This document shows, in pieces, positions 17,730-25,851 of a DNA stretch of 64,000 nt. The first letter of the stretch is position 1. Every line of letters begins with the position of its first letter. The notes beneath the pieces are model-generated. The model saw only the letters and a list, made by a program, of their open reading frames with translations, did no database searches and was not told the origin of the DNA. Made by a program: the position numbers and the translations under genes. Where the stretch lies: the NCBI GenBank assembly GCA_902520195.1, contig CABYND010000008.1, positions 1 to 64,000 on the forward strand, in the 5' to 3' direction. The stretch comes from Halieaceae bacterium (lineage in GTDB: Bacteria > Pseudomonadota > Gammaproteobacteria > Pseudomonadales > Halieaceae).

Positions 17730-18170
17730 ATGCGCGCTCTGCTGGCAGTGGCGATAGGCATTTTGGTCGCTTTTTTCGTGGGTTCGGTGATTGGCACGCA
17801 AATGGTGCTGAGCTCGGTGGAAAAGATGGGTTTGGCGGTCTCTTGGGGCATGCGCTTGTCCACCTCACTCAGTGATCTGGCGGGCTTGAGCAGCACCCTG
17901 TTACCGCTGATGGCAATCGCCTTGGCCTGTACTTGGCCATTGTTGATCTGGCTGGACCGCCGCGAGATAGTGCGCGCCAGCGCGCTGTGGTGCGTGGTGG
18001 GAGGCGCGGCTACTGTCACGGTGCTCCACCCGGCGCTCAATAGCGCATTCGGAGTTGACGTCTTTGCGCCGGCGCGATCCCTCGCGGGTCTGGCGGGGCA
18101 GGGACTGGCAGGGGCATTGGGCGGTATGGCAATGAGTCATATTTTAGGAGCGTCGCGCAGCCGGCAGTGA
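17730..18170 (+). CDS. Hypothetical four-helix membrane protein
   Basis: 146 residues, not recognised. Four hydrophobic segments are seen near 3-28, 50-76, 84-105 and 118-140, with a polar loop WLDRREIVRAS between the second and third, and a cytoplasmic-looking basic tail ASRSRQ. GGAG about 12 bases upstream of the ATG supports the start. The last helix is rich in glycine and alanine (GLAGQGLAGALGGMAM). Just downstream lies a truncated plcP copy. Confidence 0.6.
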   Translation: MRALLAVAIGILVAFFVGSVIGTQMVLSSVEKMGLAVSWGMRLSTSLSDLAGLSSTLLPLMAIALACTWPLLIWLDRREIVRASALWCVVGGAATVTVLHPALNSAFGVDVFAPARSLAGLAGQGLAGALGGMAMSHILGASRSRQ

Positions 18171-18284
18171 CACGGTTTATTTCCTTGGTCGGGCGTGATC
18201 CTTGGGCGAAAGAGCGGAGGCATAGATCAAGCTCGTTTGGGTCGATTGCAAAGCTCCTGAAATACTGTTGTCACCAATTCGTCA

Positions 18285-18620
18285 TTGAACCGTCGCGCCA
18301 TCCGTGCGTTGGTGGGCCTGCGTTACTGGTCCCTGTCCAAGTGGGTCAAGGTCAACATGTCGCAGGCGGAGAGTGCAATAAGCGCATATCAACGGGCTGC
18401 AGTGTTGCTGGCGAAAGACCGCGGGCTCGATGGGATCATCTGCAGCCATCTGCATTACCCGCTTGTCGAGCAGTTTGATGATATTACTTACTGCAATGAT
18501 GGTGACTGGGTGGAAAACTGCACGGCCCTACTGGAAGATTACGCTGGAGAATTTCATCCTGTAAATGGGTTCGATATGGCGCCTACCTCAATCGTGCAAC
18601 TCTACCCTAGGGCTGCGTAG
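18285..18620 (+). pseudogene. 5'-truncated copy of plcP (phosphoesterase fragment)
   Basis: From 18296 the sequence matches the last 108 codons or so of the intact plcP gene at 29648-30445, at roughly 85% or more of bases. The N-terminal metal-binding motifs (DVHLG, GNHDE, HGD) are absent. In the remaining metal motif the conserved GHLH is changed to SHLH, so the fragment cannot be an active phosphoesterase. The reading frame is still open to the same stop. It is part of a longer duplicated block that continues into a dgkA fragment. Confidence 0.88.
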
Positions 18621-18820
18621 CAACCGCAGCAGCTCCTCTCGAACGTTTTTTTGTTGCGGACTGCTTTTGACGTCGGCTGGCTTAAGGCGAGCAGTTAGTC
18701 GAAGAAAAATATAGACAGGCAAACGCAGCTCCAGCGAACCGCTGCGGCAAGGATATTCATAAACACCATCGCGGAGCCAAAATCTTTAGCCCGCCCAGAT
18801 AACTCGTGATGCTCCTCGCC
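18296..18820. repeat. Direct repeat copy A (partner 30121-30646)
   Basis: A 525-base block repeated in the same orientation 11.8 kb away, about 85% identical by eye. It covers the 3' half of plcP, the intergenic space and the 3' end of convergent dgkA, including non-coding bases, so it is a copied segment rather than two related genes. Confidence 0.88.
18695..18820 (-). pseudogene. 3' fragment of dgkA
   Basis: Encodes about 41 residues matching the C-terminus of diacylglycerol kinase at 30521-30922 (EEHHELSGRAKDFGSAMVF and the last helix ending SIFFFD). The rest of the gene, with the active-site glutamates and first helices, is missing; upstream codons read into unrelated sequence. It belongs to the same duplicated block as the plcP fragment. 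Confidence 0.85.
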
Positions 18821-18848
18821 AAAACACCCTAAAAAAACCAGCTGTAAA

Positions 18849-19274
18849 CTATCGGTTGCCAAGCAGGCCATTTGGAATACACAAAAATATTGTCTCTTTG
18901 ACCCTCGTATTAGCATCATAAGCAGCAATGAAATTTGTCCAACCTTCGTCACCCTGCCTCTCACGAGCATCTCCGCTGACAGTTGAGTTGAAATGAAGGG
19001 TTGCCACCCTGTCGACATTTTTCACAACTGAGTCAGTACTGTCGTCGTAATCAAAAATTGGGATTACGGTTTGAGAGTTTTCGGTGACACCGTTTGCAAC
19101 ATACCACTCGTTGTGAAGCTCCGAGGCTTCTCGTAGCCCTGCCTCCGAGCCGCCGTCAACATAATTTGAAATTCTGAGAATTGAGATCACGCCCTCACAA
19201 ACCTCTGACTCCGCGGAACAAAACTGCGGAAACACAAGGGCGAAAACCACCAGTATCGAACCTAGAGTCTTCAT
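18849..19274 (-). CDS. Hypothetical secreted protein
   Basis: 141 residues, not recognised. It starts MKTLGSILVVFALVF, a clear signal peptide cleaved near CSAES, and the mature part has two cysteines (SEVCEG and IFLCIPN) that could pair in the periplasm. An in-frame ATG at 19307 would put unrelated residues before the signal peptide. A candidate Pho box lies upstream at 19325-19353 on the same strand, which would make it phosphate-regulated if real. Confidence 0.6.
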   Translation of the reverse strand: MKTLGSILVVFALVFPQFCSAESEVCEGVISILRISNYVDGGSEAGLREASELHNEWYVANGVTENSQTVIPIFDYDDSTDSVVKNVDRVATLHFNSTVSGDARERQGDEGWTNFIAAYDANTRVKETIFLCIPNGLLGNR

Positions 19275-19324
19275 ATTGTGTATCCATCCATTAAAAAGAA
19301 GGAACACTAACCTAACGGAATCAT

Positions 19325-19353
19325 GTGACAGTTTTTTGATTAAGGTCTGAATT
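19325..19353 (-). promoter_or_regulatory. Weak candidate Pho box
   Basis: On the minus strand three 7-mers lie in 11-bp phase: AATTCAG, TAATCAA and CTGTCAC, with an AAAA spacer before the last. Only CTGTCAC is a close match to the PhoB half-site CTGTCAT. It is 51 bases before the start of the secreted protein gene. Confidence 0.35.
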
Positions 19354-19459
19354 GTGTAAATGGAGGCACGATTACTACTAGATGGTTGGCTAGATCACTA
19401 CTACCAACACTTGGTTAGCTTGCTAGCGTCATTCAGCTTTAGGAAAAAAAGTGAAAAAT

Positions 19460-19639
19460 CTAAGCGTTAACAATCACAAGCAGAACGGCAGTCAGCCCTT
19501 TTTCTGATCGCCGAATGCCCACAGCCTCGGCGTCCATGATCTTCTCGGCGACGACGGCAGCTTGGTCGTCGCTGGCGCCCGCGCGCTTCAACGCATCAGC
19601 GCAAACGGATTCAAATTGATTGAGGGTGAATACAGGCAT
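19460..19639 (-). pseudogene. N-terminal remnant of a malate/lactate dehydrogenase (Ldh2) family gene
   Basis: 59 codons from ATG to stop. The sequence FTLNQFESVCADALKRAGA, then DDQAAVVAEKIMDAEAVGIRRS, resembles the first ~50 residues of the NAD-dependent malate/L-lactate dehydrogenase family (usually about 340 aa), after which similarity stops and a hydrophobic tail precedes TAG. The catalytic and NAD regions are missing, so this is a truncated remnant, or less likely a small protein. It stands alone in a 450-base gap in a region with other gene debris. Confidence 0.5.
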
Positions 19640-19731
19640 GGTGTGCTCTTTGCTTCGGCCCTGATTGTGTCAAAAACCCGCTTTACCTGCAGAGAGGCTC
19701 TTGATTAGAGGGCTTATTCAGTTTCGGCTGA

Positions 19732-20586
19732 CTAAGCCTCATCCAGCTGTTGGACCGCGTCGTAGAGGTAATGCGTCAACGCTTTGCGACCTTTTATTTC
19801 CTCCAGAGACTCATATGCTAGGGTGTCCCCGATTGTGACGTCAAAGCGGGTGCCAAAGCGGGCCCTCGCCTCGCGAATGAGAAACGCCATGCGCAAGGAT
19901 TCCGAGAGGTGGGACGCGATATGAAAGGCACGGCTGTTTTGGCCGTGGAAAAAGATCGGCACCACATTGGCGCGCGCGTCACTAATGAGTTTGGCGGCAA
20001 AGGTCGTCCAGGGCGCGTCGACGGCTCGGCCAGTGCCGAATTTCCCGGCCGTTGAGACAAATCCCGAGGGAAAAATCAGCACGGGGATATCCTCCGCCAT
20101 CGCCTCTCGGGCTCGGCGCCCCGTAGCGACGTTGTTTTTCATGGCGGCCTTGCCGGGCGAAAAATCGACTGGCAAAAAATATGGGGCCAGATCTTTATCC
20201 CGGCAAAGCACCGCATTAATCAGGATGCGAAAGTCGCCTCGCGCTTGGGCTGCGAGGTGACAGAGTATGGTGCCGTCTATCACACCAAAGGGATGATTGG
20301 CCACCATGGCTAGCGGCCCGGTCGCGGGGATCCTATCTAACTGTGTTTGGTCATAGCGCAAATCAATGTTCGTAACCGCGATCGCATCTTCAAAAAATCT
20401 GTTGAGCTCAAAAGGTTGCGACTTTAACGTGTCATACAGTCTCTGCACCTTGCGTCGACCGAACAAGTTCTCTATGCCAAGGATCATCTGGCGGAGAAGC
20501 CAGGGGTCGTCAGGCTGCGCATAAGTCAGGGTAGAGCGCTCTTCCAGATAATGTCGAAAAAGCGGGTCATCTAGCGAGATGGTCAT
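19732..20586 (-). CDS. Lysophospholipid acyltransferase-like protein (PlsC/OlsA type)
   Basis: 284-residue acyltransferase, probably on the inner face of the membrane. The catalytic block is VANHPFGVIDG (histidine plus downstream aspartate), followed by the glycerophosphate-binding LIFPSGFVSTAGK region. It resembles the N-terminal domain of the OlsF protein encoded at 27889 and hemolysin-like acyltransferases, and could acylate lyso-ornithine lipid or lysophosphatidate. The ATG has AGAGGA at good spacing, and a well-formed Pho-box promoter (20614-20647) lies upstream, pointing to a role in lipid changes under phosphate limitation. Confidence 0.8.
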   Translation of the reverse strand: MTISLDDPLFRHYLEERSTLTYAQPDDPWLLRQMILGIENLFGRRKVQRLYDTLKSQPFELNRFFEDAIAVTNIDLRYDQTQLDRIPATGPLAMVANHPFGVIDGTILCHLAAQARGDFRILINAVLCRDKDLAPYFLPVDFSPGKAAMKNNVATGRRAREAMAEDIPVLIFPSGFVSTAGKFGTGRAVDAPWTTFAAKLISDARANVVPIFFHGQNSRAFHIASHLSESLRMAFLIREARARFGTRFDVTIGDTLAYESLEEIKGRKALTHYLYDAVQQLDEA

Positions 20587-20613
20587 GGGCTATCCTCTTA
20601 GCCAGCTGCGCTG

Positions 20614-20647
20614 AGAATAGAGGGAGAAAGTGACAAATTGGTGTCAG
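20614..20647 (-). promoter_or_regulatory. Pho box and -10 upstream of the acyltransferase gene
   Basis: Minus strand: CTGACAC, 4 bases, TTGTCAC (20630-20647), close to the E. coli phoA box. Ten bases later follows TATTCT (20614-20619), the place of the -10 in PhoB promoters, which lack a normal -35. About 25 bases further is the ribosome binding site and ATG of the acyltransferase. Confidence 0.7.
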
Positions 20648-20704
20648 AGCCGAAGTCGGTTTTTCTAAATCGCCGTCCAACCATATGGCGGCCTTGGCTA
20701 CGTC

Positions 20705-21127
20705 TTAAGGAGTACCGAGTCGATTCATGGGGTGACGGCTGGCCAGGTGCGCGCTCTCAGCTTCCTCCTGACAATCCTCAAGCACCTCGCTGTCTGGCGC
20801 ATATCGCTCGTACCACCAAGCAAAGCCAGCGCATACCATTGAGGCATTGATGTCGTAGCCCTCCTTGGAGTGATACAGCTGGCCCACCATGCGTCCGTAG
20901 CGGTGAGTATCCACCTCGACGATATAGACGCTTTTCTCGACCATGTACTCCAGTGCGGCGGTCGCCCTGGCGCCATACGGTTGATCTCGCTCTGGCGCTT
21001 CAATGCCGTGCAGTCGCACTCTGGTTCGATCCGCCGCGGATTCGAAACCAAGAAACAAAACGAGACCAAATACAGCGGGGCCTCCGAAAAGAGCAGACTG
21101 AAAATTCCAAAGAAAATCCACGCTCAT
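20705..21127 (-). CDS. Degenerate staphylococcal-nuclease-like (SNase) protein
   Basis: 140 residues with the centre of an SNase domain: RVRLHGIEAPERDQPYG (equivalents of R35 and E43) and DTHRYGRMVGQLYHS (R87). The first strand with the DGDT calcium-binding aspartates is replaced by a hydrophobic N-terminus (FGLVLFLGF), and the usual C-terminal GLW region is missing, so catalysis is doubtful. GGGAGG eight bases before the ATG shows that translation signals are kept. The hydrophobic start may be a signal or anchor. Could be a decaying gene in an accessory region. Confidence 0.65.
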   Translation of the reverse strand: MSVDFLWNFQSALFGGPAVFGLVLFLGFESAADRTRVRLHGIEAPERDQPYGARATAALEYMVEKSVYIVEVDTHRYGRMVGQLYHSKEGYDINASMVCAGFAWWYERYAPDSEVLEDCQEEAESAHLASRHPMNRLGTP

Positions 21128-21426
21128 TGTTTTGCCCCTCCCTAAACCAAGGATGTGACGAAACGTACCGCAGGACTCTGTTTTTTCAAATCCAGCTTTT
21201 ACGAGTGTCAGCAGGATGATCTGTAGTAGTAACTGGCGGCGGCGGCTCGGGTGGTTACTGGTAACCGACTCAGCCTGTGCCCAGTTCCACCCCCTAATGT
21301 ATCTGGGCGGTAACCATCACAATCACAATGACGGTTAGCCCCCCCCCCCGGCCCCTCCACCTGCATCCCATTTGCTCTGACATGACCTCTCACATTGAGA
21401 TAGTCCTGCGGTAAGCTGAGGGCGTC
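21128..21426. other. Intergenic region with an 11-base C tract
   Basis: No gene seen between the SNase-like gene and the lipoprotein gene at 21427. Bases 21339-21349 are a run of eleven C, unusual here and a place where length may vary or be misread. Confidence 0.6.
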
Positions 21427-22344
21427 ATGGGAGCCATCACCTGCACATTCAAACGCACGCGCATCATTGCGCTGTTTTCGTTCATGGCTCTGCTCGCCGC
21501 CTGCTCGGAGGAAGGCCCCTCTGAGCTAGACAAAGCCAGAATAGAACCCTTCTTATGGGTTTGCTCGTTACTGGTGAATCCTTCAGCGGGTGACGCCGAG
21601 GACGAAGCAGAACTGAGACAACAGTTATTCATAGAGCATTTCGCAAGAGGCGCCGCAACTGCCGTAGCAGGTGGCCCAAATGGTCTTTCCTCGCGCATTA
21701 GTAGGTTGAAATGGGCCTTCGCCGATGACAGCAGGTCAATCGTTAGTGAGTTTTCCCGAGACGGCACCGATTTCATTTGTGAGTGGGTTAAAGAAAACAA
21801 TAACTGGCAACCAGCCCGTGTCTATCGCAACGACGAACTGATTTTCTCTAGGGCCTACATAAATGAACTGTTGGCAGTGTTTGGAAGAGAGAGGCTAGCC
21901 GAAGAAGCCCAACGCGAGAAGAAAATAGCGGCTGAAAGGGAGGCACGTGAAGCCCTTATATCCGCCAACCGACATTGCGTGGCAGAAGGCAACAAAGCGC
22001 AAGCGAATTCAATAGAGATCTACTCGTCGACGCTCTACCCAGATGAATTTGAGGAGTTAACTGACGCAGCCCTTGAAGCTGCCAAACAATATAAGGCCTG
22101 TGAAACTACGGAGTTATACAAATCAGCGCTTCGTATCGCTGTCCCCCTCTATTTGGCGGAATTAGAAAAGAACCGGCGTCCTGAACAGCAACGTGATGAA
22201 ATATTTCGGCGGGAGGGGATTGAAGGATGCCCTATTACACTAGAGGCCTTAATGGAGGCGAGGAGAAGTAGAGGAATCAACATCGTAGAGAGGTGGAAAG
22301 CTCTGAGGTCGTGTCCACGGCCGTGGCTAGATCAATATCAATGA
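21427..22344 (+). CDS. Hypothetical lipoprotein with central coiled coil
   Basis: 305 residues, family not recognised. A basic start (FKRTR) and hydrophobic stretch lead to the lipobox LLAAC, so it is probably lipid-anchored. Residues about 150-180 are charged and helical (RLAEEAQREKKIAAEREAREA-like, split by no proline), suggesting a coiled coil. Several cysteines (FICEW, RHCVAEG, KACETTE, GCPITLE) lie in the periplasmic part and might pair. Its stop overlaps the next gene (ATGA), so both are likely co-transcribed and may act together. Confidence 0.7.
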   Translation: MGAITCTFKRTRIIALFSFMALLAACSEEGPSELDKARIEPFLWVCSLLVNPSAGDAEDEAELRQQLFIEHFARGAATAVAGGPNGLSSRISRLKWAFADDSRSIVSEFSRDGTDFICEWVKENNNWQPARVYRNDELIFSRAYINELLAVFGRERLAEEAQREKKIAAEREAREALISANRHCVAEGNKAQANSIEIYSSTLYPDEFEELTDAALEAAKQYKACETTELYKSALRIAVPLYLAELEKNRRPEQQRDEIFRREGIEGCPITLEALMEARRSRGINIVERWKALRSCPRPWLDQYQ

Positions 22345-22928
22345 CTAAACCACTACTCGCCATTCTGCTGTTACTGCCGTTGTCCGTTAGTGCGGAGCAA
22401 TGCCATAAGCAAACGCCTCTAGCAGAAAAGGCTTTGCCTTTGCAGGAGGACACAGAAGCCCAAAAGAATCTGATCTTGCTTGCTGACGGATGGCCGATGG
22501 TCGGCGAGACGCGGCTCAAAGTAATGTTCTGGGAGCTATACGATGCGCAGCTTTTCACCCCTAGCGGCGCATGGTGTGGAGGACCCCCTTACCAACTGTC
22601 TTTGACTTACCTGCGTCAAGGGCGGACAGAACAATTAGTGAAGCGAGTGGCTGACGCTTGGCGCCGTCAGGGCCTAGACCACCCCAACCGCGCCGATTGG
22701 TTAGCGCAGCTGACTAGGATCTGGCCCGACATATCAGCTGGTGACAATTTGGTTTTTATTCTGACTGCAACAGGCAAGAGTGGATTCTGGCTTAACGAGG
22801 ACTTTCTGGGTGGGGTAGACGACCAAGATTTTGGCCCCATGTTTGGTGATATCTGGCTTGCCCCGGACACGTTGGGACCGAACAACAGAGCCAGACTAAT
22901 TAATCAGCAGGCCACGGTACTTGAATAA
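22341..22928 (+). CDS. Periplasmic chalcone isomerase-like domain protein
   Basis: 195 residues with a signal peptide (KPLLAILLLLPLSVSAEQ). The body matches the bacterial chalcone-isomerase-like family: GETRLKVMFWELYDAQLFTP, then YQLSLTYLRQGRTEQLVKR and LNEDFLGGVDD near the end. Bacterial members have no known flavonoid role; a fatty-acid-binding or unknown periplasmic role is possible. The ATG overlaps the stop of the lipoprotein gene (ATGA), implying translational coupling. Confidence 0.75.
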   Translation: MTKPLLAILLLLPLSVSAEQCHKQTPLAEKALPLQEDTEAQKNLILLADGWPMVGETRLKVMFWELYDAQLFTPSGAWCGGPPYQLSLTYLRQGRTEQLVKRVADAWRRQGLDHPNRADWLAQLTRIWPDISAGDNLVFILTATGKSGFWLNEDFLGGVDDQDFGPMFGDIWLAPDTLGPNNRARLINQQATVLE

Positions 22929-23455
22929 ACACTATTTTTCTTATTTTTAACTCCAGAAAAACGTTTGCGAGCAGTTGGTTACGCAAGCGGTTGGTGCCAA
23001 TTGAGCGCGAGGCCTCAGCAGGTGAGCACTTATTTCGATAGCGCACTAAAAAAGCCCCGCTGGGTTGCAGCGGGGCAAGAGAAGCCACTCATGGTCTCCG
23101 GTTCCCAAACCGGGACAGTCGTAAGTTACCCATCGCCGATGTCAGTTTGATGCAGTTCCAGTGAATTTTATGTTTCAGCGCCGCCGTATTTCTCGTGCGG
23201 CCACGGTATTTGATTTGGCTTGAGCCGGCTGGACACTGCGCCACTTTGGGCAACGTGGTGTCCAGCGATTTAACAAATATCGTGGGATGCGAGGAGAATT
23301 CCCGTAACGAATCTGACGTAAAAAATTCAAGTTTCATTCACCTTGTGTTCATCGAAATGTAAGCCGCGGTGCTCACCATCTGGATGCCCCGGGTGGGGTC
23401 CCTAGCCGGAAGAACTCTCGGGGCTAAAACTCATATTTTGCCTATTGGAGATATC
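22929..23455. other. Intergenic region before the TonB receptor gene
   Basis: 527 bases without a protein gene. It holds a minus-strand terminator and hairpin (23048-23113, listed separately) and a weak 11-bp-phased series ATGTCAG, ATGCAGT, GTGAATT, GTTTCAG at 23139-23178 that is too far (about 280 bases) from the next start to call. The receptor's promoter must lie here. Confidence 0.5.
23048..23113 (-). ncRNA. Possible small RNA 3' end: hairpin plus intrinsic terminator
   Basis: On the minus strand a perfect hairpin CCGGTT-TGGG-AACCGG (23098-23113) is followed by a 9-bp stem GCCCCGCTG/CAGCGGGGC and a run of six T (23048-23076). No minus-strand protein gene precedes this terminator; the nearest is phoD, 2.8 kb away behind its own hairpin. 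The structure therefore may end a small RNA starting somewhere in 23120-23340. The 5' end cannot be placed. Confidence 0.4.
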
Positions 23456-25813
23456 ATGAATCGCTTTTTTTCCCAGAAATTGCCGATGGTTTCCGCTGTT
23501 TGTGCTGCGTTAACTGCGCAGGGCGCGTTGAGCCAAACTCCGACATCCGAGACAAGCAGCCTCGAAGAGGTGGTGATCGTGTCGAAGGCCACAACGTATG
23601 CGAATAACAAAATTACTGACAGCATGAAGCTGCAAAACTCCTCTATCACCAGTATCAACAACTTCATTGACAATTTGCCCGGTGTCTCGGTGCATGAGGG
23701 TGATGCCTTTGGATTTGATGATTGGTCAACCGCCATCACCGTGAGGGGCTTTCAGACCAACCTGGCTGAGCAACAGGTTGGTTCAACCATCGATGGACTG
23801 CCAAACGGCAATTCAAATTACGGCGGTGGCGCCAAGGCCAATCGATACATCGATACAGCAAACCTCGAGACGATCGAGGTCTCTCAGGGTACCGCCGATA
23901 TTTCGTCTCGATCCCTCGAGTCATTGGGTGGCACGCTGAACTACGTCACGTCGGATCCTACTTTGGATCAGCGGGTTCGGTTGGAGTACGTAACGGGGCA
24001 ATACGAAGCGCAAAGGTTATATGCCCGCTATGACTCGGGGCTGATTGGCTCATCGACTCGCTTTTATATATCGGCTTCTCACCAGGAGGCGACGGATTGG
24101 ATGGAGGGTTCCGCACAAAATGAGCGTGACCACCTGGCAGCCAAATTGCTGATAGGCAGTGAGGATTTGACTTTCACGGCATATGTTTCTTATGACGATA
24201 TTCACGAAGACAACTATCAGCGCGTGTACTCAAAAGCGGATTTTGAATCCTACCCGGATTGGGATCAGTTAATTGGCGACTGGACGAACACGCCCTACGT
24301 GAATCAATCGTATCGTCGTGGTTGGTCGACGCTGAGGGAGAATCTATTCGCCTATGGCAAGTTGGATTGGGCGGTCAGCGATAACGTTAACGTGGCTGCT
24401 TCGATTTACTACCACGATAACGAAGGGCGGGGTGACTGGATTCCGCCTTACCTCGTTGATGTTGTGGCTGACGGTGCGGGTAATCCGGAAAGTGAGTTTG
24501 GCGGGACGCAGGTCTTGGGTGGGCCAGCTCTGGGCCGAATCTATTTTGTCGACGGAAATGGCGTTTCTCTGGCGCCGCAAGACGGGTGTGTATCGTCTAT
24601 TACGTTCCCCTATGGTGGCGCGGGGGCTGCTTACGATCCTGCCTGCTATGCCCCTGGCGCAATCCCGGTGCAATCATACCGCCACTCCCACTATGCCAAA
24701 GAGCGATTGGGCTTTAGCTTCGATATGAGTTGGGATACCTCTGACAACAATACCGTTCGTGCTGGGGTTTGGTACGAGGACGGGACACGGGAAGAGTATC
24801 GTGACTGGCACAAACTGGTGGATGCCCGAATTGGTATTCCGTTTGAGAATCCTGCTTACTGGGTACAGTACGATCGCGAATACCCGCAGGACGTGCTCAA
24901 GTGGTACATCGAGGATAGTTTTACCCTTGGCAATCTAACTATTAATGTGGGCGCTAATCAGTTTCTTGTCGAGGTCTCTCGGAACGACCTCTTCGGTGCC
25001 AGCCAAGACGTCACAGTTGATTCTGATTCCGACGTATTGCCCTCTGCCGGATTCGTTTTGGACACTGGTCTAGATGGCCTGAGTCTGTTCGGTGGCTACT
25101 CCGAGAACTTCAAGTCGATTTCAGACAATATCTTGGAGAGGGAGTCTGCAGATTTGGGCAGTATTGAACCTGAAACATCAGAGGTTATGGAACTGGGGTT
25201 ACGCTTTGCAGGGTCTCGCCTGTTTGCAACGGCCACCTATTTTGACTCGCAATTTGAGAACAGGATCATTTTCTTGGCGCCCGGTAGCGCTGCGGGAAAT
25301 GACTACCTCATTGGTACTAGTGGGACTTACTTCAACGCCGGGGGTATCGACTCCTCAGGCTTTGAGTTCGCGGCCACTTATAATGTGAGTGACCGGTGGT
25401 CACTTTATGGAGCATTCACCGCCCTCGATGCCGAGTACAAGGGCACAGGTGATAGCGCCGTTGACAGCGAGAACGGAATCTTTGCTGGTAATGACGTCAC
25501 GGGCATCGCCGACACGATGTGGGTGCTCTCTCTGGATTACTCCGCCGATCGGGTCGATGCCGGTATTAGCGTCAAGAGCACTGGGGATCGCGCCGTCAAT
25601 ACGGCCAACACTTGGCATACAGACGATTACACACTCGTCGATGCGTACCTCTCGGTTTCTGGTGAGGCGATCTCTGACAGTTTCTCGGGGTTTCGGCTGC
25701 ACGCGCAGATCTTTAACTTGACTGATGAGCAGTACGAGGGTGTGGTGAGCTCCAATGCTATTTGGCTCGGCGCCCCTAGAACCGCCACAGTGGGCTTAAC
25801 GTTCGACTTCTGA
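23456..25813 (+). CDS. TonB-dependent receptor next to phoD
   Basis: Outer-membrane receptor of 785 residues. Signal peptide MNRFFSQKLP... ends near GALSQ; the TonB-box region follows as SLEEVVIVSK, the plug carries FIDNLPGVSVHEGDAFGFDD, AITVRGFQ and TADISSRSLESLGGTLNYVTSDP, and the barrel ends in GLTFDF with the terminal phenylalanine. ATG 23456 has TTGGAG seven bases upstream; the in-frame start at 23369 is unlikely. It converges on phoD and shares its terminator hairpin. Uptake of phosphodiesters or another P source handled by PhoD is plausible from context only. Confidence 0.88.
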   Translation: MNRFFSQKLPMVSAVCAALTAQGALSQTPTSETSSLEEVVIVSKATTYANNKITDSMKLQNSSITSINNFIDNLPGVSVHEGDAFGFDDWSTAITVRGFQTNLAEQQVGSTIDGLPNGNSNYGGGAKANRYIDTANLETIEVSQGTADISSRSLESLGGTLNYVTSDPTLDQRVRLEYVTGQYEAQRLYARYDSGLIGSSTRFYISASHQEATDWMEGSAQNERDHLAAKLLIGSEDLTFTAYVSYDDIHEDNYQRVYSKADFESYPDWDQLIGDWTNTPYVNQSYRRGWSTLRENLFAYGKLDWAVSDNVNVAASIYYHDNEGRGDWIPPYLVDVVADGAGNPESEFGGTQVLGGPALGRIYFVDGNGVSLAPQDGCVSSITFPYGGAGAAYDPACYAPGAIPVQSYRHSHYAKERLGFSFDMSWDTSDNNTVRAGVWYEDGTREEYRDWHKLVDARIGIPFENPAYWVQYDREYPQDVLKWYIEDSFTLGNLTINVGANQFLVEVSRNDLFGASQDVTVDSDSDVLPSAGFVLDTGLDGLSLFGGYSENFKSISDNILERESADLGSIEPETSEVMELGLRFAGSRLFATATYFDSQFENRIIFLAPGSAAGNDYLIGTSGTYFNAGGIDSSGFEFAATYNVSDRWSLYGAFTALDAEYKGTGDSAVDSENGIFAGNDVTGIADTMWVLSLDYSADRVDAGISVKSTGDRAVNTANTWHTDDYTLVDAYLSVSGEAISDSFSGFRLHAQIFNLTDEQYEGVVSSNAIWLGAPRTATVGLTFDF

Positions 25814-25825
25814 AGACTGTGAAAC

Positions 25826-25849
25826 ATGCGGAGGGCTTGCCCTCCGCAT
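25826..25849. terminator. Shared hairpin between TonB receptor and phoD
   Basis: An 11-bp perfect inverted repeat (ATGCGGAGGGC / GCCCTCCGCAT, two-base loop) fills the 38-base gap between the two convergent stop codons. It lacks a long T run, but its place suits a two-way terminator. Confidence 0.65.
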
Positions 25850-25851
25850 CT

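Noticed and set aside
18695-19018. A 107-codon minus-strand frame as a whole gene
   Set aside because: Only its last 41 codons match dgkA; the upstream part overlaps the 3' end of the secreted protein gene in another frame and has no family resemblance.
23098-23113. Hairpin CCGGTT/AACCGG as part of a tRNA arm
   Set aside because: No cloverleaf or CCA-type acceptor can be drawn around it. No other tRNA or rRNA was recognised in the window.
23139-23178. 11-bp-phased ATGTCAG, ATGCAGT, GTGAATT, GTTTCAG as a Pho array for the TonB receptor at 23456
   Set aside because: Boxes degrade quickly, no -10 at the proper distance, and the gene start is about 280 bases away. Kept only as a note in the intergenic entry.
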